Origin: Nakamurella multipartita DSM 44233
GTDB lineage: Bacteria; Actinomycetota; Actinomycetes; Mycobacteriales; Nakamurellaceae
Direction: 5' to 3'
Assembly (NCBI RefSeq): GCF_000024365.1
Contig: NC_013235.1
Coordinates: forward strand, 5,456,001 to 5,520,000
DNA length: 64,000 nucleotides
Shown here one piece after another: positions 34,530 to 44,031 of the stretch; positions within the stretch are counted from its first letter, which is position 1; each line of letters begins with the position of its first letter. The notes under the pieces are model-generated. The model was not told where the DNA came from. It ran no database searches and saw nothing but the letters and a program-made list of their open reading frames with translations. A program made the translations under genes and the position numbers.

Positions 34530-35708
34530 AGCCGAGGCACGGTCGGGGGTGGGGCGGTCGGCGGCGCGGGGTGGGGCGGTGTCGCCGAAGAACAGCTGCA
34601 GCCAGTGCGCCTGCGGATCGATGTCCACCAGCATGCCCTTGACCAGCAGGCTGGCCGGGATGGCCAGGATCGCGCCGAGCGGCCCGAGAATGTAGGTCCA
34701 GACGATCAGCGACAGGAAGCTCACCGTGGTGGTCAGCCCGACGGCGTCGCCGACGAACTTGGGCTGCAGCACCGACTGGATGACGAAGTTGAGCCCGCAG
34801 TAGATCACCACGACGGCGATCGCCAGGCCTGGACCGCCCTGCAGCAGGCCCAGGATGGCCGGCGGGATCAGGCTGATGATGAACCCCACGTTGGGGATGT
34901 AGTTGGTGACGAAGGCCAGCAGGCCCCAGACGAACGCGGCGGGAATGCCCAGCAGGTACAGCGCCGCGGTGTCCAGCACGGCGACGATCCCGCCGAACAC
35001 GCTGGCCACCCAGAAGTACTGCCGGGTGTTCGCGGCAATCGTGCGCAGCCCGTCCAGGGCGACCTCGTGCCCGGAGCGCAGCTTGGCCATCCGGGCCGGG
35101 AACACCGCGGCATCGACGGCCAGGAAGATCAGCAGCACCATCGCCAGCAGCAGCACCGACAGCGCGCTGCTCAGGCCGGATAGCAGCGACTGGGCGAAGC
35201 CGGCGATCGTGCTCGGGTCCAGGCTGGACAGGGCCGACTGGATGTCCGCCTCGCTCAGGCCCAGCCCGGCCAACCACGACTGCAGCCCGGCCAGCGCCTG
35301 CGACCACTGCGCGGAGTACTGCGGGATCAGCGCGACGAACGCGACGATGCCCAGCACGGTCGCCACCACCAGGCCGACGATGATGAACAGCGCGGTCAGG
35401 AATGCCGCCCCGGTGGCCACCCACTGCGGCGCGCGCCGGCGCACCAGGGCCCCGCGGATCGGGTCGACCAGGATGGTCAGCACCAGGGCCAGGAACACCG
35501 GGCCGATGATGTTCGGGATCGCCCGCATGCCGGCCACGACGACTACGATCGCGGCCGTCACCAGCACGATGACCAAGCCGCGCGGCAATCCCCCGAACCG
35601 GCCGGGCCGGGCGGCCGGGGCCGGATCCGCCGGGCGGCCCGCCGCCGCATCGGCCGGTGGGGCCGCGGCGTCGGCCGGTGGTTCGTCGTTCCGTCGTGCG
35701 TGCGCCAT
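34494..35708 (-). CDS. AI-2E (PerM/TqsA) family transporter
   Basis: 404 residues with a Pro/Ala-rich cytoplasmic start and about eight hydrophobic segments. The family hallmark region is present: FVWGLLAFVTNYIPNVGFII followed by SLIPPAILGLLQGGPGLAI and LQPKFVGDAVGLTTTVSFLS. The family exports signals or other solutes, or acts as an Na+/H+ antiporter in some bacteria; the substrate here is unknown. Its C-terminal ~12 residues are encoded in a dispersed inverted repeat. ATG 35708 is chosen, but the ribosome site is weak and a GTG at 35768 is possible. Confidence 0.85.
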   Translation of the reverse strand: MAHARRNDEPPADAAAPPADAAAGRPADPAPAARPGRFGGLPRGLVIVLVTAAIVVVVAGMRAIPNIIGPVFLALVLTILVDPIRGALVRRRAPQWVATGAAFLTALFIIVGLVVATVLGIVAFVALIPQYSAQWSQALAGLQSWLAGLGLSEADIQSALSSLDPSTIAGFAQSLLSGLSSALSVLLLAMVLLIFLAVDAAVFPARMAKLRSGHEVALDGLRTIAANTRQYFWVASVFGGIVAVLDTAALYLLGIPAAFVWGLLAFVTNYIPNVGFIISLIPPAILGLLQGGPGLAIAVVVIYCGLNFVIQSVLQPKFVGDAVGLTTTVSFLSLIVWTYILGPLGAILAIPASLLVKGMLVDIDPQAHWLQLFFGDTAPPRAADRPTPDRASAVDHGQSAASED

Positions 35709-35832
35709 GTCGTCCGTCCGCCCGTCGCAGGGGTGCCATCGGGCATCAGCCTGCCCTGTCCGGGCCACCGGCGAGCGCAGGCTCAGCGACGAGTCACCGC
35801 AGGTCGGGCGGGGCGGTGCGGGTCCGGGCCGG

Positions 35833-36909
35833 TCAGTGCCGGGGCGGCGCGGTGGTGCGGCCGGGCAGGAAGCGGGTCGGCAGCACGATCCGCCGGCCGG
35901 CCGCCTTGCGGGCCGGGCTCAGCAACATCCGGCCGGCGTTGCGGCCCTTGTCCACGACCGGCTGCTCGACCGTGGTCAGGCCGAAGTCGACGGCCGTCTT
36001 GACGCCGTCGAACCCGGTCACCGACACGTCCTCGGGCACCCGCTGGTGCCGCCTGGTCAGCTCGGTGATGGCGCCCAGGGCCAGCACGTCGGAGGTGGCG
36101 ATCAGGGCGGTGATGCCGGGATCGAGCGCGAGCACCTCGGCGGCGGCCGACTGCCCGGCCTCGACAGTGTGCTCGAACCGCTCGACGACCGGGATGCGGT
36201 CCCAGGCCACCCCGGCGGCGTTGCACGCGTCGCGCAGCCCGAGCAGCCGGTTGCGTTGCACGTGGTAGCGAGCACTTTGCTGGCGTTCGATCGGCACCGG
36301 GCCATCCATCCGGGCCCGCCCCAGCCGCATGCAGATCACGCCGATGCGATGGTGGCCCAGCGACAGCAGATGCTCGGCGACCTGGCGGATGGCCGCCTTG
36401 TCGTCGATGCCCACGGAGTCGGTGCCGGAGATGCTCGGCTGATCGCAGATCACCGACGGCACCGGACGGGCCAGCGCGGCGGTCAGGTGCGGGTCGTCGT
36501 CGGGCATCGAATAGACCACGAACCCGTCGACCGCGGCCCGGGTGACCCCGGCGATGTCCTCAGATCCGGGGCGGGCGGGCACCAGCAGCAGGCCGACCTG
36601 GGCCTCGTCGCACTCCAGGGTCAGGCCCTCCAGGAAGGCGACAGCCCCCGGGTCCCGGATCGCGTAGGAGGCCTGTTCGGCCAGCAGTAGCCCGACGGCC
36701 CCGGCCTTGCGCGTGCGCAGGGAACGGGCCATCGGGTCCGGGCCGGGATAGCCCATCCGGCGGGCCGCCTCCATCACCCGGGAGCGCAGCTGCGGCGACA
36801 GCTGATCGGGGCGGTTGTAGGCGTTGGACACGGTGGTTCGGGACACACCCAACTCGGCGGCGAGCGACGCGAGCGTCGCCGGCGGCCTTGTCCGGGAGGG
36901 TCGGTCCAT
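35833..36909 (-). CDS. LacI-family transcriptional repressor
   Basis: 358 residues. The LacI HTH is at about 10-60: ATLASLAAELGVSRTTVSNA, then YNRPDQLSPQLRSRV. A periplasmic-binding-like effector domain follows, with VDGFVVYSMPDDDPHL, the inner repeat and VTGFDGVKTAVDFGLTTVEQ at the end. ATG 36909 lies seven bases after TACCGT, so it is leaderless. It is divergent from the sugar-ABC ATPase, with a perfect 14-bp palindrome of LacI-operator type between them, so it probably represses that gene until a sugar ligand binds. Confidence 0.92.
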   Translation of the reverse strand: MDRPSRTRPPATLASLAAELGVSRTTVSNAYNRPDQLSPQLRSRVMEAARRMGYPGPDPMARSLRTRKAGAVGLLLAEQASYAIRDPGAVAFLEGLTLECDEAQVGLLLVPARPGSEDIAGVTRAAVDGFVVYSMPDDDPHLTAALARPVPSVICDQPSISGTDSVGIDDKAAIRQVAEHLLSLGHHRIGVICMRLGRARMDGPVPIERQQSARYHVQRNRLLGLRDACNAAGVAWDRIPVVERFEHTVEAGQSAAAEVLALDPGITALIATSDVLALGAITELTRRHQRVPEDVSVTGFDGVKTAVDFGLTTVEQPVVDKGRNAGRMLLSPARKAAGRRIVLPTRFLPGRTTAPPRH

Positions 36910-36916
36910 CAGGCAC

Positions 36917-36922
36917 ACGGTA
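36917..36922 (-). promoter_or_regulatory. Leaderless -10 element (TACCGT) of the lacI-like gene
   Basis: On the minus strand: TACCGT, GTGCCTG (7 nt), ATG. No ribosome site. It is the same hexamer as at 16281 and 20565. Confidence 0.55.
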
Positions 36923-37134
36923 TCGCGTCCGCGCAGGTTGGACGGTATCCGCCCCGGCGCGCAGCGTGATCGTGATCGTGACGAACACCTCGCTTCATCC
37001 CCTGAACGCCACTGGCCGGCCTTCGTTCCGCCACCGGGGGGCCACCTGACCAACACCAGACCGCCGGCCAACCGCCACCCGCTCGCCGCCCGGCCGCTCC
37101 TGGCCGTCCCCGATCACCCGGCTCCAGGAAGTCG

Positions 37135-37148
37135 GGAAAACGTTTTCC
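37135..37148. promoter_or_regulatory. LacI-type operator palindrome
   Basis: GGAAAACGTTTTCC is a perfect 14-bp palindrome centred on CG, the layout of LacI/GalR operators. It is the only long AT-rich palindrome in the 353-bp gap between the divergent lacI-like and ATPase genes. A TAGGGT -10 candidate for the ATPase gene lies 31 bp downstream (37179-37184). Confidence 0.7.
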
Positions 37149-37262
37149 AGACCCCTTCCCAAGGCTGGTTCGCTCCGTTAGGGTCGGGACCGACAGCCTC
37201 AGCGACCGGTTCGCGCGGTGACGGAAACCGACGACGGAACCGATGGAAGGACGTGACGATTC

Positions 37263-38399
<1,137 letters not shown>

Positions 38400-38413
38400 C
38401 GCTCCCCCGATCG

Positions 38414-38447
38414 ACGGGGCGGCTGTGCACCAGCGCAGTCGCCCCGT
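38414..38447. terminator. Bidirectional terminator hairpin
   Basis: Arms of 12 nt, ACGGGGCGGCTG at 38414-38425 and CAGTCGCCCCGT at 38436-38447, pair with one G-U wobble around a 10-nt loop. The element lies exactly between the convergent ABC ATPase and metal permease genes. Only a short TT follows the plus-strand stem, so it is a high-GC intrinsic terminator at best. Confidence 0.7.
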
Positions 38448-38466
38448 TTGCCGTATGCCGGCGGCG

Positions 38467-39369
38467 TCAGACCCGACCGGCACCGACCGGCGCCGCCGGG
38501 GCGGCCCCGACCGACCGGCGCGACCAACCGCGCCGGGTCCGGGCCGACCCGAGCAGCCGGCAGACCACCCAGATCGCGAACGAGATGGTGGTGATGTAGG
38601 GGCTGATCGGGATGCTGCCGCCCAGGGCGAGCAGGATGCCGCCGACGGTGGAGACCATCGCGAACACCACCGAGAGCACGGGCACCCACACCGCGGACGC
38701 GGTCACCCGCATCGCCGCGGCGGCCGGGGTGACCAGCAATGAGAGCACCAGCAGGGCGCCGACCACCTGAATGGCCATGGCCACGGTCAGGCCGAGCATC
38801 AGCATGAACACCGGGGACAGGGCCCGCACCGGGACCCCGCGGGCGGCGGCGATGTCCGGGTCGACCGAGGCGAACATCAGCGGCCGCCACACGACGGCCA
38901 GGGCCGCCAGCACCAGCAGCGAGATCCCGCCCAGCCAGTACAGCTGCGGGTCGTCGACGGCCACGATCTGCCCGGTGAGCAGGCCGAACTTGTTGGCCGA
39001 CCGGCCCGGGTACAGGGACAGGAACAGCACGCCCAGACCGAGCCCGAACGGCATCAACACGCCGATGATCGAGGACCGCTCCCGGGCCTTGACCCCCAGC
39101 ACCCCGATGACCACCGCGGCCAGCAGCGATCCCATGATCGAGCCGACGACCACGTTCATGCCGACCAGCAGCGCGAACGAGGCCCCGGCAAAGGACAGCT
39201 CGCTGATCCCGTGCACCGCGAACGTCAGGTCCCGCATCATCACGAAGACGCCGATCAGCCCGCCGACCAGGCCCAGGATGGCCCCGGCCAGGATCGAGTT
39301 GTGCAGCAGGGCCAGCAGCTCGCCGTAGTCGTCGAAGTTGAAGATCTTGTCCCAGATGCTCATCGCCAT
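38467..39369 (-). CDS. Zinc/manganese ABC importer permease (ZnuB-like)
   Basis: 300 residues with about eight membrane segments. LLALLHNSILAGAILGLVGG and VFVMMRDLTFAVHGISELSF match the ABC-3 metal permease family, as do the loop FASVDPDIAAARGVPVRAL and the late VGALLVLSLLVTPAAAA. ATG 39369 and ATG 39363 are both possible; the second overlaps the ATPase stop as ATGA. It is the third gene of the transporter operon. Confidence 0.9.
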   Translation of the reverse strand: MAMSIWDKIFNFDDYGELLALLHNSILAGAILGLVGGLIGVFVMMRDLTFAVHGISELSFAGASFALLVGMNVVVGSIMGSLLAAVVIGVLGVKARERSSIIGVLMPFGLGLGVLFLSLYPGRSANKFGLLTGQIVAVDDPQLYWLGGISLLVLAALAVVWRPLMFASVDPDIAAARGVPVRALSPVFMLMLGLTVAMAIQVVGALLVLSLLVTPAAAAMRVTASAVWVPVLSVVFAMVSTVGGILLALGGSIPISPYITTISFAIWVVCRLLGSARTRRGWSRRSVGAAPAAPVGAGRV

Positions 39370-40271
39370 TCGCCGCCCAGCTCGGTCGCGGCGTGGTCGT
39401 CGTGCGACTGGTGACCGACCGCCTCGGTGGAGGACACCACGATGATCCGGCCCTGCGCCCGCAGCACGTCCACCGGCGCGCCGTAAAGCTCGGACAGGCC
39501 AGCCGAGGTGAGCACCTCGTCGGGGCGGCCGAGCCGAAAGGACCCGCCGGCCAGGTACAGCACCTGGTCGACGTAAGGCAGCACCGGATTGATGTCGTGC
39601 GTGACGAACAGCACCGCCGTACCCCGCAGCCGGCGTTGCGCATCGATCAGGGCGGCGATGTCCTGCTGATGGCGAAGGTCCAGGGCGGCCAGCGGCTCGT
39701 CGCACAGCAGCAGCACCGGGTCGCTGGCCAGGGCGGCGGCCACCCGGATGCGCTGCAACTCGCCGCCGGAAAGCATCGAGACGGGGGCGTCGCCGAACTC
39801 GCCGGCGCCCACCGACTCCAGCAGCTCGTCGATGCGGCTGCGGATCCGGCGCCGGCGCGCGCCCACGGCGACGGGCAGCCCCCACCGGTGCCCGTCCAGG
39901 CCCATCCGGACCACGTCGCGGGCCTTGATCATGGTGGCCGCGTCGATGGCGATCTTCTGCGGCACGTATCCGACGTCGGTGCTGCCCCGGCCGAGCGGGC
40001 GGCCGCTGATCGCGCCCGACCCGCTGGTCAGGGCCACCTCGCCGAGAATGGTGCGCAGCAGGCTGGTCTTGCCCGAACCGTTCGAGCCGAGCACGGCGAC
40101 GAACTCGCCGCGGGCGATCGACAGGTCCAGGTGCGTCCACAGCGTCCGGCGGCCGAACCCCAGACCGGCGTCGCGCAGCTGCAACGCGGGCGGGTCGTTC
40201 GCCGGGGCGGCCGGCCCGGCCGGAGCCGGCCGGACCGCCGCCGGCGCGGGCGCGGTCGCCGGCTCGGTCAT
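39360..40271 (-). CDS. Zinc/manganese ABC importer ATPase (ZnuC-like)
   Basis: 303 residues. An Ala/Pro-rich leader of ~30 residues is followed by Walker A GSNGSGKT, signature LSGGELQRIRVAAAL and Walker B VLLLCDEPLAALD. The H-loop is in VLFVTHDINPVL. The GGELQR signature and short size are typical of metal ABC-3 ATPases. ATG 40271 overlaps the binding-protein stop (ATGA), so the three proteins are made together. Confidence 0.92.
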   Translation of the reverse strand: MTEPATAPAPAAVRPAPAGPAAPANDPPALQLRDAGLGFGRRTLWTHLDLSIARGEFVAVLGSNGSGKTSLLRTILGEVALTSGSGAISGRPLGRGSTDVGYVPQKIAIDAATMIKARDVVRMGLDGHRWGLPVAVGARRRRIRSRIDELLESVGAGEFGDAPVSMLSGGELQRIRVAAALASDPVLLLCDEPLAALDLRHQQDIAALIDAQRRLRGTAVLFVTHDINPVLPYVDQVLYLAGGSFRLGRPDEVLTSAGLSELYGAPVDVLRAQGRIIVVSSTEAVGHQSHDDHAATELGGEWR

Positions 40272-41230
40272 CCGCCCAGCGCCTGAGTCAGCGCCTGGAT
40301 GTTGGACTTCATCCACGACAGGTAATCCTGCCTGTCCGGCAGGGTTTCGGTGACCGGAACCGTCGGGACGCCGTTGGTCTTCGCCGCCTCGAGCACCTGC
40401 TCGGTCTGCGGGCCGGTGGTCTGCTCGTTGTAGGCGAGCAGCTTGACCTGCTGGCCGGTGAACAACGCGAGCGTCTCGTTCATGACGCTGGCCGGGACGT
40501 CCGTCTCATTCTCGATCGCCTCACTGAACTCGGGCGGGGTGACGTTCTTCAGACCGGCGGTCTCCAGCAGGTAGACCGGAACCGGTTCGGTGATGGCGAC
40601 GGGCGCACCGTCATGGCCGGCCTTGATCGCTTCGGCCTGGGTGATCAGGTCGTTGACCGCCTGGTCGAAGGTGGCCGAATTCGCCTGGTAGGTGCTGGCG
40701 TTGGCCGGATCGATGGTCGCCAGTTCGCCGGCGATCGCGTCGGCGACCTTGATGGTCCCCGGCAGGTCGTACCAGACGTGCTCGTTGAGCTCGCCGTCCT
40801 GAGGGGTCACGCCGGAGGCGTCGACCGCGGTGATGACGGGCGCCTGGGTGCCCGCCGAGGCCACCATGGTCTGCATGAAGTCGTCGTAGCCGCCGCCGTT
40901 CTCCACGATCAGCTGCGCCGACGAGAGCGCCAGCTGGTTGCGCGGGGACGACTGGAAGGAGTGCGGGTCGGCGTTGGGGTCGCTGATGATCGAGGTGACC
41001 TCGACGCGGTCACCGCCGATCTGCTTGACCACGTCGCCCCAGACGTTGGTGGCGGCGACGACCTTGACCGTGCCGCCCGCGGCCCCGGCCGACCCGCTGG
41101 CGGCGGTGCTGCCGGCGGCGCCGGTGCTGCCACCGGAGCAGGCCACCAGCGTGAGGGCGAGCGCGCCGCCCGCGACCGCCACACCCAGGCGACGCCGAAC
41201 CCTGAAACCGTTAACCATTCTGAGAATCAC
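40268..41230 (-). CDS. Zinc/manganese ABC importer binding lipoprotein (ZnuA-like)
   Basis: 320 residues. Lipoprotein signal RRRLGVAVAGGALALTLVAC with lipobox LVAC, then a Gly/Ser/Ala linker. Cluster A-I features follow: ATNVWGDVVKQIGGDRVEV, the metal-His loop DPNADPHSF and a second metal site in LNEHVWYDLPGT. The His-rich loop common in ZnuA is missing, so Zn against Mn cannot be settled. GTG 41230 was chosen over the internal ATG 41218 because TACTCT lies exactly seven bases upstream and no ribosome site precedes either. Confidence 0.88.
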   Translation of the reverse strand: MILRMVNGFRVRRRLGVAVAGGALALTLVACSGGSTGAAGSTAASGSAGAAGGTVKVVAATNVWGDVVKQIGGDRVEVTSIISDPNADPHSFQSSPRNQLALSSAQLIVENGGGYDDFMQTMVASAGTQAPVITAVDASGVTPQDGELNEHVWYDLPGTIKVADAIAGELATIDPANASTYQANSATFDQAVNDLITQAEAIKAGHDGAPVAITEPVPVYLLETAGLKNVTPPEFSEAIENETDVPASVMNETLALFTGQQVKLLAYNEQTTGPQTEQVLEAAKTNGVPTVPVTETLPDRQDYLSWMKSNIQALTQALGG

Positions 41231-41243
41231 TCTCGACAGAGTA
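41221..41243 (-). promoter_or_regulatory. znuA-like promoter: leaderless -10 (TACTCT) and possible Zur-like operator
   Basis: On the minus strand TACTCT (41238-41243), GTCGAGA, then GTG 41230. The plus-strand stretch TGAGAATCACTCTCGA at 41221-41236 overlaps the start and has imperfect dyad symmetry (TGAGA/TCTCG). It resembles the actinobacterial Zur consensus TGAAAATGATTTTCA at about ten positions. The -10 call is firmer than the operator call. Confidence 0.4.
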
Positions 41244-41280
41244 GTGACTCTTCCGCCGCCCGCCAAACTCCCCCCACCTC

Positions 41281-41545
41281 CCGCGCGGATCATCAACGCC
41301 GGCGCGGCTCAAGTCATTGACTCGCGTCCCACCCGTCACATCCGGTGCGAGTTGATCCGCGCAGGTGTCCACACCAGGTGTCCACCGACCCGCGCGGATG
41401 AAGTCGTTGACTCGCTTCCCACCAGTCCCAAAAGGGGTGGGTTGAGCCGCGCAGGGGAAGTTGATCCGCGCGGGGGAATCGGGGGGCCAGTTGATCCGCG
41501 CGGGGGGATCGGGGGAAGTTGACGCGCGGGGGAATCGGGGGGCGG
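41281..41545. repeat. Repeat patch: nested inverted repeats and direct repeats
   Basis: A 36-bp unit at 41302-41337 recurs at 41392-41427 with five differences. Inverted pairs GCGCGGATCA (41283) / TGATCCGCGC (41353) and ACTCGC/GCGAGT surround the first copy. Three ~29-bp direct repeats start at 41459, 41489 and 41517, each AGTTGA(TC)CGCGCGGGGG with a G-run. The plus strand carries six runs of five or six G within ~75 bp, a possible G-quadruplex. It lies between the rlmB stop and the znuA promoter. Confidence 0.8.
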
Positions 41546-42526
41546 TCAGTCGGGGGTGGGGGTCTCCAGCCGGCGACGGCGGGCGACCTCGGCCAGCACG
41601 ACGCCGGCGGCGACCGAGGCGTTGAGCGACTCGACCGAGCGGGCCATCGGGATGGACACGGTGACGTCGCAGACCGTGCGGGTCAGCCGGGCCAGGCCGC
41701 GGCCCTCGGAGCCGACGACGAGCACCAGCGGCGAGGTGGCCAGCTCGAACGAGTCGGTGTCGGTGGTGCCGTCGGCGTCCAGGCCGGCGATCATCAGGCC
41801 CTGGGCGGCGTAGTCCTTGAGGGTGCGGACCAGGTTGGTGCAGCGCGCCACCCGCAGCCGGGCGGCGGTGCCGGCCGACGTGCGCCAGGCCGAGGCGGTC
41901 ATGCCGGCGCTGCGCCGTTCGGGCACGACGACGCCGTGCGCGCCGAACGCGGCGGCCGACCGGACGATCGCGCCCAGGTTCCGCGGGTCGGTGACGCCGT
42001 CGACGGCGACGATCAGTGCGGCCCGCCCCGAGTCCCGGGCCCGGCTGAGCAGATCCTCCGGGTGCGCGTACTGGTACGGCGGGACGACCAGGGCCACGCC
42101 CTGGTGGATGGCGTTGCCGGTGAGCCGGTCCAGCTCCGGACGCGAGACGTCCAGCTGCGGGATGCCCCGCTCGGCCGCGCCGGTGATGGCCTCGGCGATC
42201 CGCTCGTCGGTGGCCAGCCCGCCGGCCACGTACAGCGCGGTGGCCGGCACCCCGGCCCGCAGGGCCTCGACCACCGGGTTCCGGCCGACCACCGTCTCCG
42301 GCAGCTCGCCCCGCGGTCGGGTGGTCGGCCGCGAGTCCGGGCGGGGCTTGGACTTGGCGGCGGCGGCCGCCTTCCGGGAGGCCGGGTGGCCCTTGCGCAT
42401 CTCCGCGGGCGGCGTCGGCCCCCGGCCTTCCAGCGCCCGCCGGGCCCGGCCGCCGCTGCCGATGACGGCACCCTTCTTGGTGCCCGTCTTGCGCATCGCG
42501 CCGCGGCGTTGGGAATTGCCGGCCAT
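41546..42526 (-). CDS. rlmB: 23S rRNA (guanosine-2'-O-)-methyltransferase RlmB, SpoU family
   Basis: 326 residues. A basic, Lys/Arg-rich N-terminal extension of ~75 residues precedes the substrate-binding domain ([14 protein letters not shown]). The SPOUT core shows motif 1 [17 protein letters not shown], motif 2 [12 protein letters not shown] and motif 3 [18 protein letters not shown], all of which form the AdoMet knot. It methylates the 23S rRNA P-loop in the family prototype. GGAGG precedes the ATG. It follows cysS at 64 bp and is co-directional, the usual actinobacterial arrangement. Confidence 0.93.
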   Translation of the reverse strand: MAGNSQRRGAMRKTGTKKGAVIGSGGRARRALEGRGPTPPAEMRKGHPASRKAAAAAKSKPRPDSRPTTRPRGELPETVVGRNPVVEALRAGVPATALYVAGGLATDERIAEAITGAAERGIPQLDVSRPELDRLTGNAIHQGVALVVPPYQYAHPEDLLSRARDSGRAALIVAVDGVTDPRNLGAIVRSAAAFGAHGVVVPERRSAGMTASAWRTSAGTAARLRVARCTNLVRTLKDYAAQGLMIAGLDADGTTDTDSFELATSPLVLVVGSEGRGLARLTRTVCDVTVSIPMARSVESLNASVAAGVVLAEVARRRRLETPTPD

Positions 42527-42590
42527 GTGGTGTCCTCCGGGTGGTGCGGCGGCCGCGGGCGGCCGGGATCAGGGCGGGGTCAGCGCGGGG

Positions 42591-44012
42591 TCAGAGCCGG
42601 TCCGGCGTCCCCGCGACGGACCACACCGGCCCGTCCTTGGTGTCCTCGATGGCGAAGCCGGCCGCGGCGACCTGGGTGCGGATCTCGTCGGCCCGGGCGA
42701 AGTCCCGGTCGGCCCGGGCCTGCGCACGTTCGGCCAGCAGGCCGTCCAGCAGCCGGCCGGTCGCCTCGACCAGCCGCCGGTCGACCTTGCGCTCCACCCA
42801 CGGGGCCGCCCACGGGTCCAGGCCGAGCACCGCGACCATCGCCCGGACGGACGAGGCCAGCTCCTGCGCGGCGTCGTCGTCGGAGCGGGCCAGCGCGGCG
42901 TTGCCGGCGCGGACCTTCTCGTGCACCACGGCCAGCGCCCGCGGCACGCCGAGGTCGTCGTTCATCGCCTGCCGGAACGCGTCGGGCACCTCGCCGATCG
43001 GCACCCCGTCGGCGCCGGCGCCGGCCCGATCGGCGGCCCGGTGCAGGAACGCCTCGATCCGCTCGTAGGCCTTGGCCGCGTCGTCCAGGGCCTCCTGCGA
43101 ATACTCGATCGACGACCGGTAATGCACGCTGATCAGGTAATACCGCAGGGCAACCGGCCGCACCTTTTCGGTGATGGTCGGCACCGACAGGATGTTGCCC
43201 AGGGATTTGGACATCTTTTCCCCGGCCATGGTGACCCAGTGCGAATGCATCCAGTAACGGGCGAAGACATCGCCCAGGCCGTGCGACTGCGCGGCCTCGT
43301 TCTCGTGGTGCGGGAAGATCAGATCCAGTCCGCCGCCGTGGATGTCGAATTCGGTGCCCAGGTAGGCGCGGGCCATCGCCGAGCATTCGATGTGCCAGCC
43401 CGGCCGCCCGCGGCCCCACGGTGAATCCCAGGACGGCTCGCCCGGCTTGGCCGCCTTCCAGAGGGTGAAATCCGCGGGATCGCGCTTTCCACCCGCCTCG
43501 GTCTCCCCCTGCACCATTTCGTCGATGCGCTGGCCGGACAGGAACCCGTAATCGGGCTGGGTGCGCACGGCGAAGTAGACGTCGCCCGCGGCGGCGTAGG
43601 CGTGCCCCGCCTCGATCAGCGCGGCGATCATCTCCAGGATCTGTGGGATGTGCCCGGTGGCCCGCGGCTCGACCGACGGGCGCAGGCATCCCAGCGTGTC
43701 GTAGGCGTCGTCGAAGCTGCGTTCGTGGGTGGTCGCCCACTCCCACCAGGGGCGGCCGGCCTCGGCCGCCTTGGTCAGGATCTTGTCGTCGATGTCGGTG
43801 ACGTTGCGGACGTGCCGAACCTCGTAGCCGGTGAACTCCAGCCACCGTCGCAGCACGTCGTAGACGATGCCGGCACCACGCAGGTGACCGATGTGCGGAT
43901 GCCACTGGACCGTCGCGCCACAGTTGTACAAGGACACGACACCCGGCTGCAGCGGCTCGAAGGGGCGCACCGACCGGGTGGCCGTGTCGTACAGGTGCAG
44001 GCTCTGGCTCAC
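42591..44012 (-). CDS. cysS: Cysteinyl-tRNA synthetase
   Basis: 473 residues from GTG 44012. The HIGH-type motif is [11 protein letters not shown], preceded by the zinc-binding Cys in LYNCGATVQ. Other zinc ligands sit in IECSAM and FPHHENE. The KMSKS loop is [10 protein letters not shown]. The C-terminal helical anticodon domain is complete. The start is only 19 bases from the upstream glucosidase stop but has its own TACCAT -10 six bases before it, so cysS can be transcribed without the glucosidase. Confidence 0.95.
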   Translation of the reverse strand: MSQSLHLYDTATRSVRPFEPLQPGVVSLYNCGATVQWHPHIGHLRGAGIVYDVLRRWLEFTGYEVRHVRNVTDIDDKILTKAAEAGRPWWEWATTHERSFDDAYDTLGCLRPSVEPRATGHIPQILEMIAALIEAGHAYAAAGDVYFAVRTQPDYGFLSGQRIDEMVQGETEAGGKRDPADFTLWKAAKPGEPSWDSPWGRGRPGWHIECSAMARAYLGTEFDIHGGGLDLIFPHHENEAAQSHGLGDVFARYWMHSHWVTMAGEKMSKSLGNILSVPTITEKVRPVALRYYLISVHYRSSIEYSQEALDDAAKAYERIEAFLHRAADRAGAGADGVPIGEVPDAFRQAMNDDLGVPRALAVVHEKVRAGNAALARSDDDAAQELASSVRAMVAVLGLDPWAAPWVERKVDRRLVEATGRLLDGLLAERAQARADRDFARADEIRTQVAAAGFAIEDTKDGPVWSVAGTPDRL

Positions 44013-44018
44013 CCGTCG

Positions 44019-44024
44019 ATGGTA
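44019..44024 (-). promoter_or_regulatory. Leaderless -10 element (TACCAT) of cysS
   Basis: On the minus strand TACCAT, CGACGG, GTG 44012. It is squeezed into the 19-bp gap after the glucosidase stop. No ribosome site. Confidence 0.55.
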
Positions 44025-44031
44025 CGGGGCC

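Noticed and set aside
41459-41545. CRISPR-like repeats
   Set aside because: Three back-to-back 29-bp units without unique spacers; explained as a tandem repeat.
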